DNA of 64,000 bases, from positions 18,248,338 through 18,312,337 of the forward strand of contig CM060199.1 of the NCBI GenBank assembly GCA_030562195.1. Reading direction: 5' to 3'. The stretch comes from Nipponacmea schrenckii (taxonomy: Eukaryota > Mollusca > Gastropoda > Lottiidae). Below are positions 62,101 through 64,000 of the stretch, in pieces; positions within the stretch are counted from its first letter, which is position 1; each line of letters begins with the position of its first letter. The notes beneath the pieces are model-generated. The model had not been told where the DNA came from, searched no databases, and saw nothing but the letters and a program-made list of their open reading frames with translations. Both the position numbers and the translations under genes were made by a program.

Positions 62101-64000
62101 TACCTGGTCCGTTCAACAATGATACTTAACACTCATATAAATCGCCAGTATAAAACAAGATAGATACTTTCAGGAGATAATTTTTGTTAGGGATTAAATT
62201 AGCTTGTCTACCTTTATCAGACTTATTTTGATCATATGACACGATCAATAGAACTAGTCTGTTGATAAAATTTATATGTTAATGATAAGCTTATAACTCA
62301 GTTATTTTATAGTTTAAAAACTAATCAATTATGTCCTTGTTATTGTATTGTTTGAATCATTAATTAGGATAAGCTTATATCAGTTATTTTATAGTTTTAA
62401 AAATTAATCATGATATGTTTATTGTTTAAATAATTAATTATGATAAATTATGAATTAGTTTAAATAATTTTTAACTCACCATATCTCTTTTTGAATATGT
62501 TAAGATAATAAAAAGATACAAAATCAATTCTTATACACCTTCATTCATATTACGTCATTTGGTCACGTGATCAAACGTGGAGACTAAATGTAGCGCTTCA
62601 GAGCAGATTAGAGTCACACATAGGTCTTTTGAACTTGAGAATACATGGATATTCATTAGAAACCCCAATAAATCTATTAGTAAGCTTACTTTGGCTCTAA
62701 TTAATGAGGGAACCCATCTTTAAAATATAAATTGTGATACCAGTATGTCCTAATTAACTTATAGTTTAAAAAATGAGTTATTTTATTGTTTTATATAATT
62801 GATTATATGTCTCAGATATGTTCCTATTTATATCATATATTCTGTTATTTTCAGTTATCATTAGATTTACATTATACTGAGGATGAAATCTATGAGTTAT
62901 CATTAGCTAGAGAACCTAGAGGTTCAGTCTCATCTGTAAGTTATTTATTTATTTTACATACAATTCCATTTAAAGCCCATTACAATTTGCTTATCCATTA
63001 TACTCCTAAATCTGTTCAAGTAATCTTATGTGTGGGAAACACTTACTTTATGGACACACTGAAGTTACGGAAATATGAATACCAGTACATGTAAAATAAT
63101 CAATCTGGGAAAGCCCTTTACGATAAATATTGATATGATAAATATTCAAATCAACTGCTTTGAGTCCATTCTAAATTGTTGGGTTTTTTTTTCGTGATGT
63201 TCTATGCATCTGTGAATTAACTTGTATCTTGTAGCCACATTATCAGTTTGTAATGAATGCAATTAGTAGAATTTTGGATTATTGTATATTATGTAAATGA
63301 TGTATTTCAGCCCACAACCCCAACTAAACCAGTCATGTTTGCTGATTGGATCTCTGGTGTTAGTCCACCTGATCCTAATACTATAAATAAACATGTACAC
63401 GATATGGTGGAGGTAAGTTACTATACCACACTGCCTTAGTCAAATTTTATCAAACATTTTTTATATATTTATCATATATTTTTAATTTAGTGACTTCAGT
63501 TAGGGCCAAAAAACAGACTCTTGAATGGTTGAAAAGTTAACCATTATTTTGACCTTATTTGTTGAACAAATGGAAGCATTCCACTTGGAAAACAAGTAAC
63601 TTTTGTTCGCATCACAATATGACAGTGCTGGAGAGGGCCGAAATCGTATTGATTAAAACAGGTTAGGTCAAAAGGTTAATCTCACGAATGTTCACAAGCC
63701 TAATCGATAGACTCTAACTAAAGTGGCTATATCAAAAAATAAAAGTTTATAAATCATGAAACAAAAGTTTTACAATTATTTTAATTAGACTGGAATATGA
63801 GTCAGGAGTATGACATTAAAGATTTTGTCTAGAATATTTTCAGATCACATTATATTACATGTTATGACGTCTGGTATTTTCAGGCTGTATTTAAGAACTA
63901 TGACCATGATAAAGACAGGTTTATATCTCATGCTGAATTCGATGCTATAGCTGGAAACTTTCCCTTTATTGATTCTTTCTATGTTCTGGATGCTGACAAG
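53136..64000 (+). CDS. RASGRP: RAS guanyl-releasing protein (partial, first 12 coding exons, open at right edge)
   Basis: A Ras/Rap guanine-nucleotide exchange factor controlled by calcium and diacylglycerol at membranes. Coding exons: 53136-53226, 54523-54670, 58806-58919, 59256-59387, 59937-60084, 60297-60470, 60725-60841, 61368-61465, 61707-61887, 62855-62935, 63311-63412, 63884-64000. All are GT-AG, in phase, 501 codons without a stop. The RasGEF N-terminal (REM) domain is residues about 10-125 (FLMHQWF). The CDC25 domain is about 150-400: [67 protein letters not shown] and [27 protein letters not shown] and [12 protein letters not shown] follow. The first EF-hand loop [12 protein letters not shown] (469-480) has the right ligands; the second begins at DADK. 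The C1 domain must lie beyond the window. I cannot choose among vertebrate RASGRP1-4; a single invertebrate orthologue is likely. Confidence 0.95.
55414..56881. mobile_element. Inverted-repeat element with duplicated core, in RasGRP intron 2
   Basis: Perfect 14-bp terminal inverted repeats: GTGGGACTTTGCTA (55414-55427) and TAGCAAAGTCCCAC (56868-56881). The interior holds two direct copies of a core, about 55438-55840 and about 55871-56470. They share CCGAAACATCTAATTTTCTG-like, GTATCTGTGTGCAAAGT and AATTAATTAGGTCACGCTCT segments, and TATAAAACCGGAAGT. The second copy contains an extra stretch of about 200 bp. There is no transposase, so it is non-autonomous. It is more GC-rich than the flanking intron. 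No target duplication is obvious, and the transposon superfamily is undetermined. Confidence 0.65.
62284..62456 (+). repeat. 84-bp tandem duplication in RasGRP intron
   Basis: GATAAGCTTATAACTCAGTT and TTATAGTTTAAAAACTAATCA (62284 on) recur from 62368 as GATAAGCTTATATCAGTT and TTATAGTTTTAAAAATTAATC. The copies are moderately diverged, in the intron between coding exons 9 and 10. A third partial copy may lie near 62757. Confidence 0.6.

Overview
The window looks like nuclear DNA of a marine lophotrochozoan, most likely a mollusc. It is AT-rich, its genes carry many short exons with GT-AG introns, and several repeats resemble families typical of mollusc genomes: 161-bp core repeats beside a GGAC microsatellite, tRNA-derived SINEs, a Penelope-like element and a jockey-superfamily LINE. 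The organism call is an inference, not a database match.

Layout. About 0.1-2.2 kb (minus) is a decayed copy of a multicopy invertebrate ORF family. 3.4-8.2 kb (minus) is a complete ten-exon POLR1C (348 aa). 8.4-9.8 kb (plus) is a complete four-exon AP2S1 (142 aa); the two start codons lie 214 bp apart and share a GC-richer, NRF1/ETS-like bidirectional promoter. 11.0-12.8 kb holds two direct copies of a block that includes the probable 3' end of the next gene. 13.3-22.8 kb (minus) is a complete nine-exon ARHGAP11A-like RhoGAP (1323 aa); one intron carries a Helentron/DINE-like element with a 161-bp tandem array. 53.1 kb to the right edge (plus) is a RasGRP gene, open at the right: 12 coding exons and 501 codons (RasGEF N-domain, CDC25 domain, first EF-hand), cut off inside the second EF-hand.

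The roughly 30 kb between ARHGAP11A and the first RasGRP coding exon has no convincing host protein gene. It is best read as intergenic DNA plus a long 5' intron of RasGRP, whose ATG exon begins at a splice acceptor and so needs an upstream 5'UTR exon. It holds SINEs, a 31-bp minisatellite packed with AP-1-type motifs, a 28-bp and a 49-bp minisatellite, a 75-nt hairpin, and a minus-strand Penelope-like element with inverted terminal repeats, interrupted by a nearly full-length plus-strand LINE.

The four host genes are unrelated in pathway: RNA polymerase I/III assembly (POLR1C), clathrin adaptor AP-2 (AP2S1), Rho inactivation in dividing cells (ARHGAP11A) and Ras/Rap activation (RasGRP). They do not form a functional cluster; only the POLR1C/AP2S1 pair shows shared regulation in the sequence. 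No undescribed multi-gene system is evident. The most unusual material is the repeat architecture and a few short regulatory or RNA-like structures.
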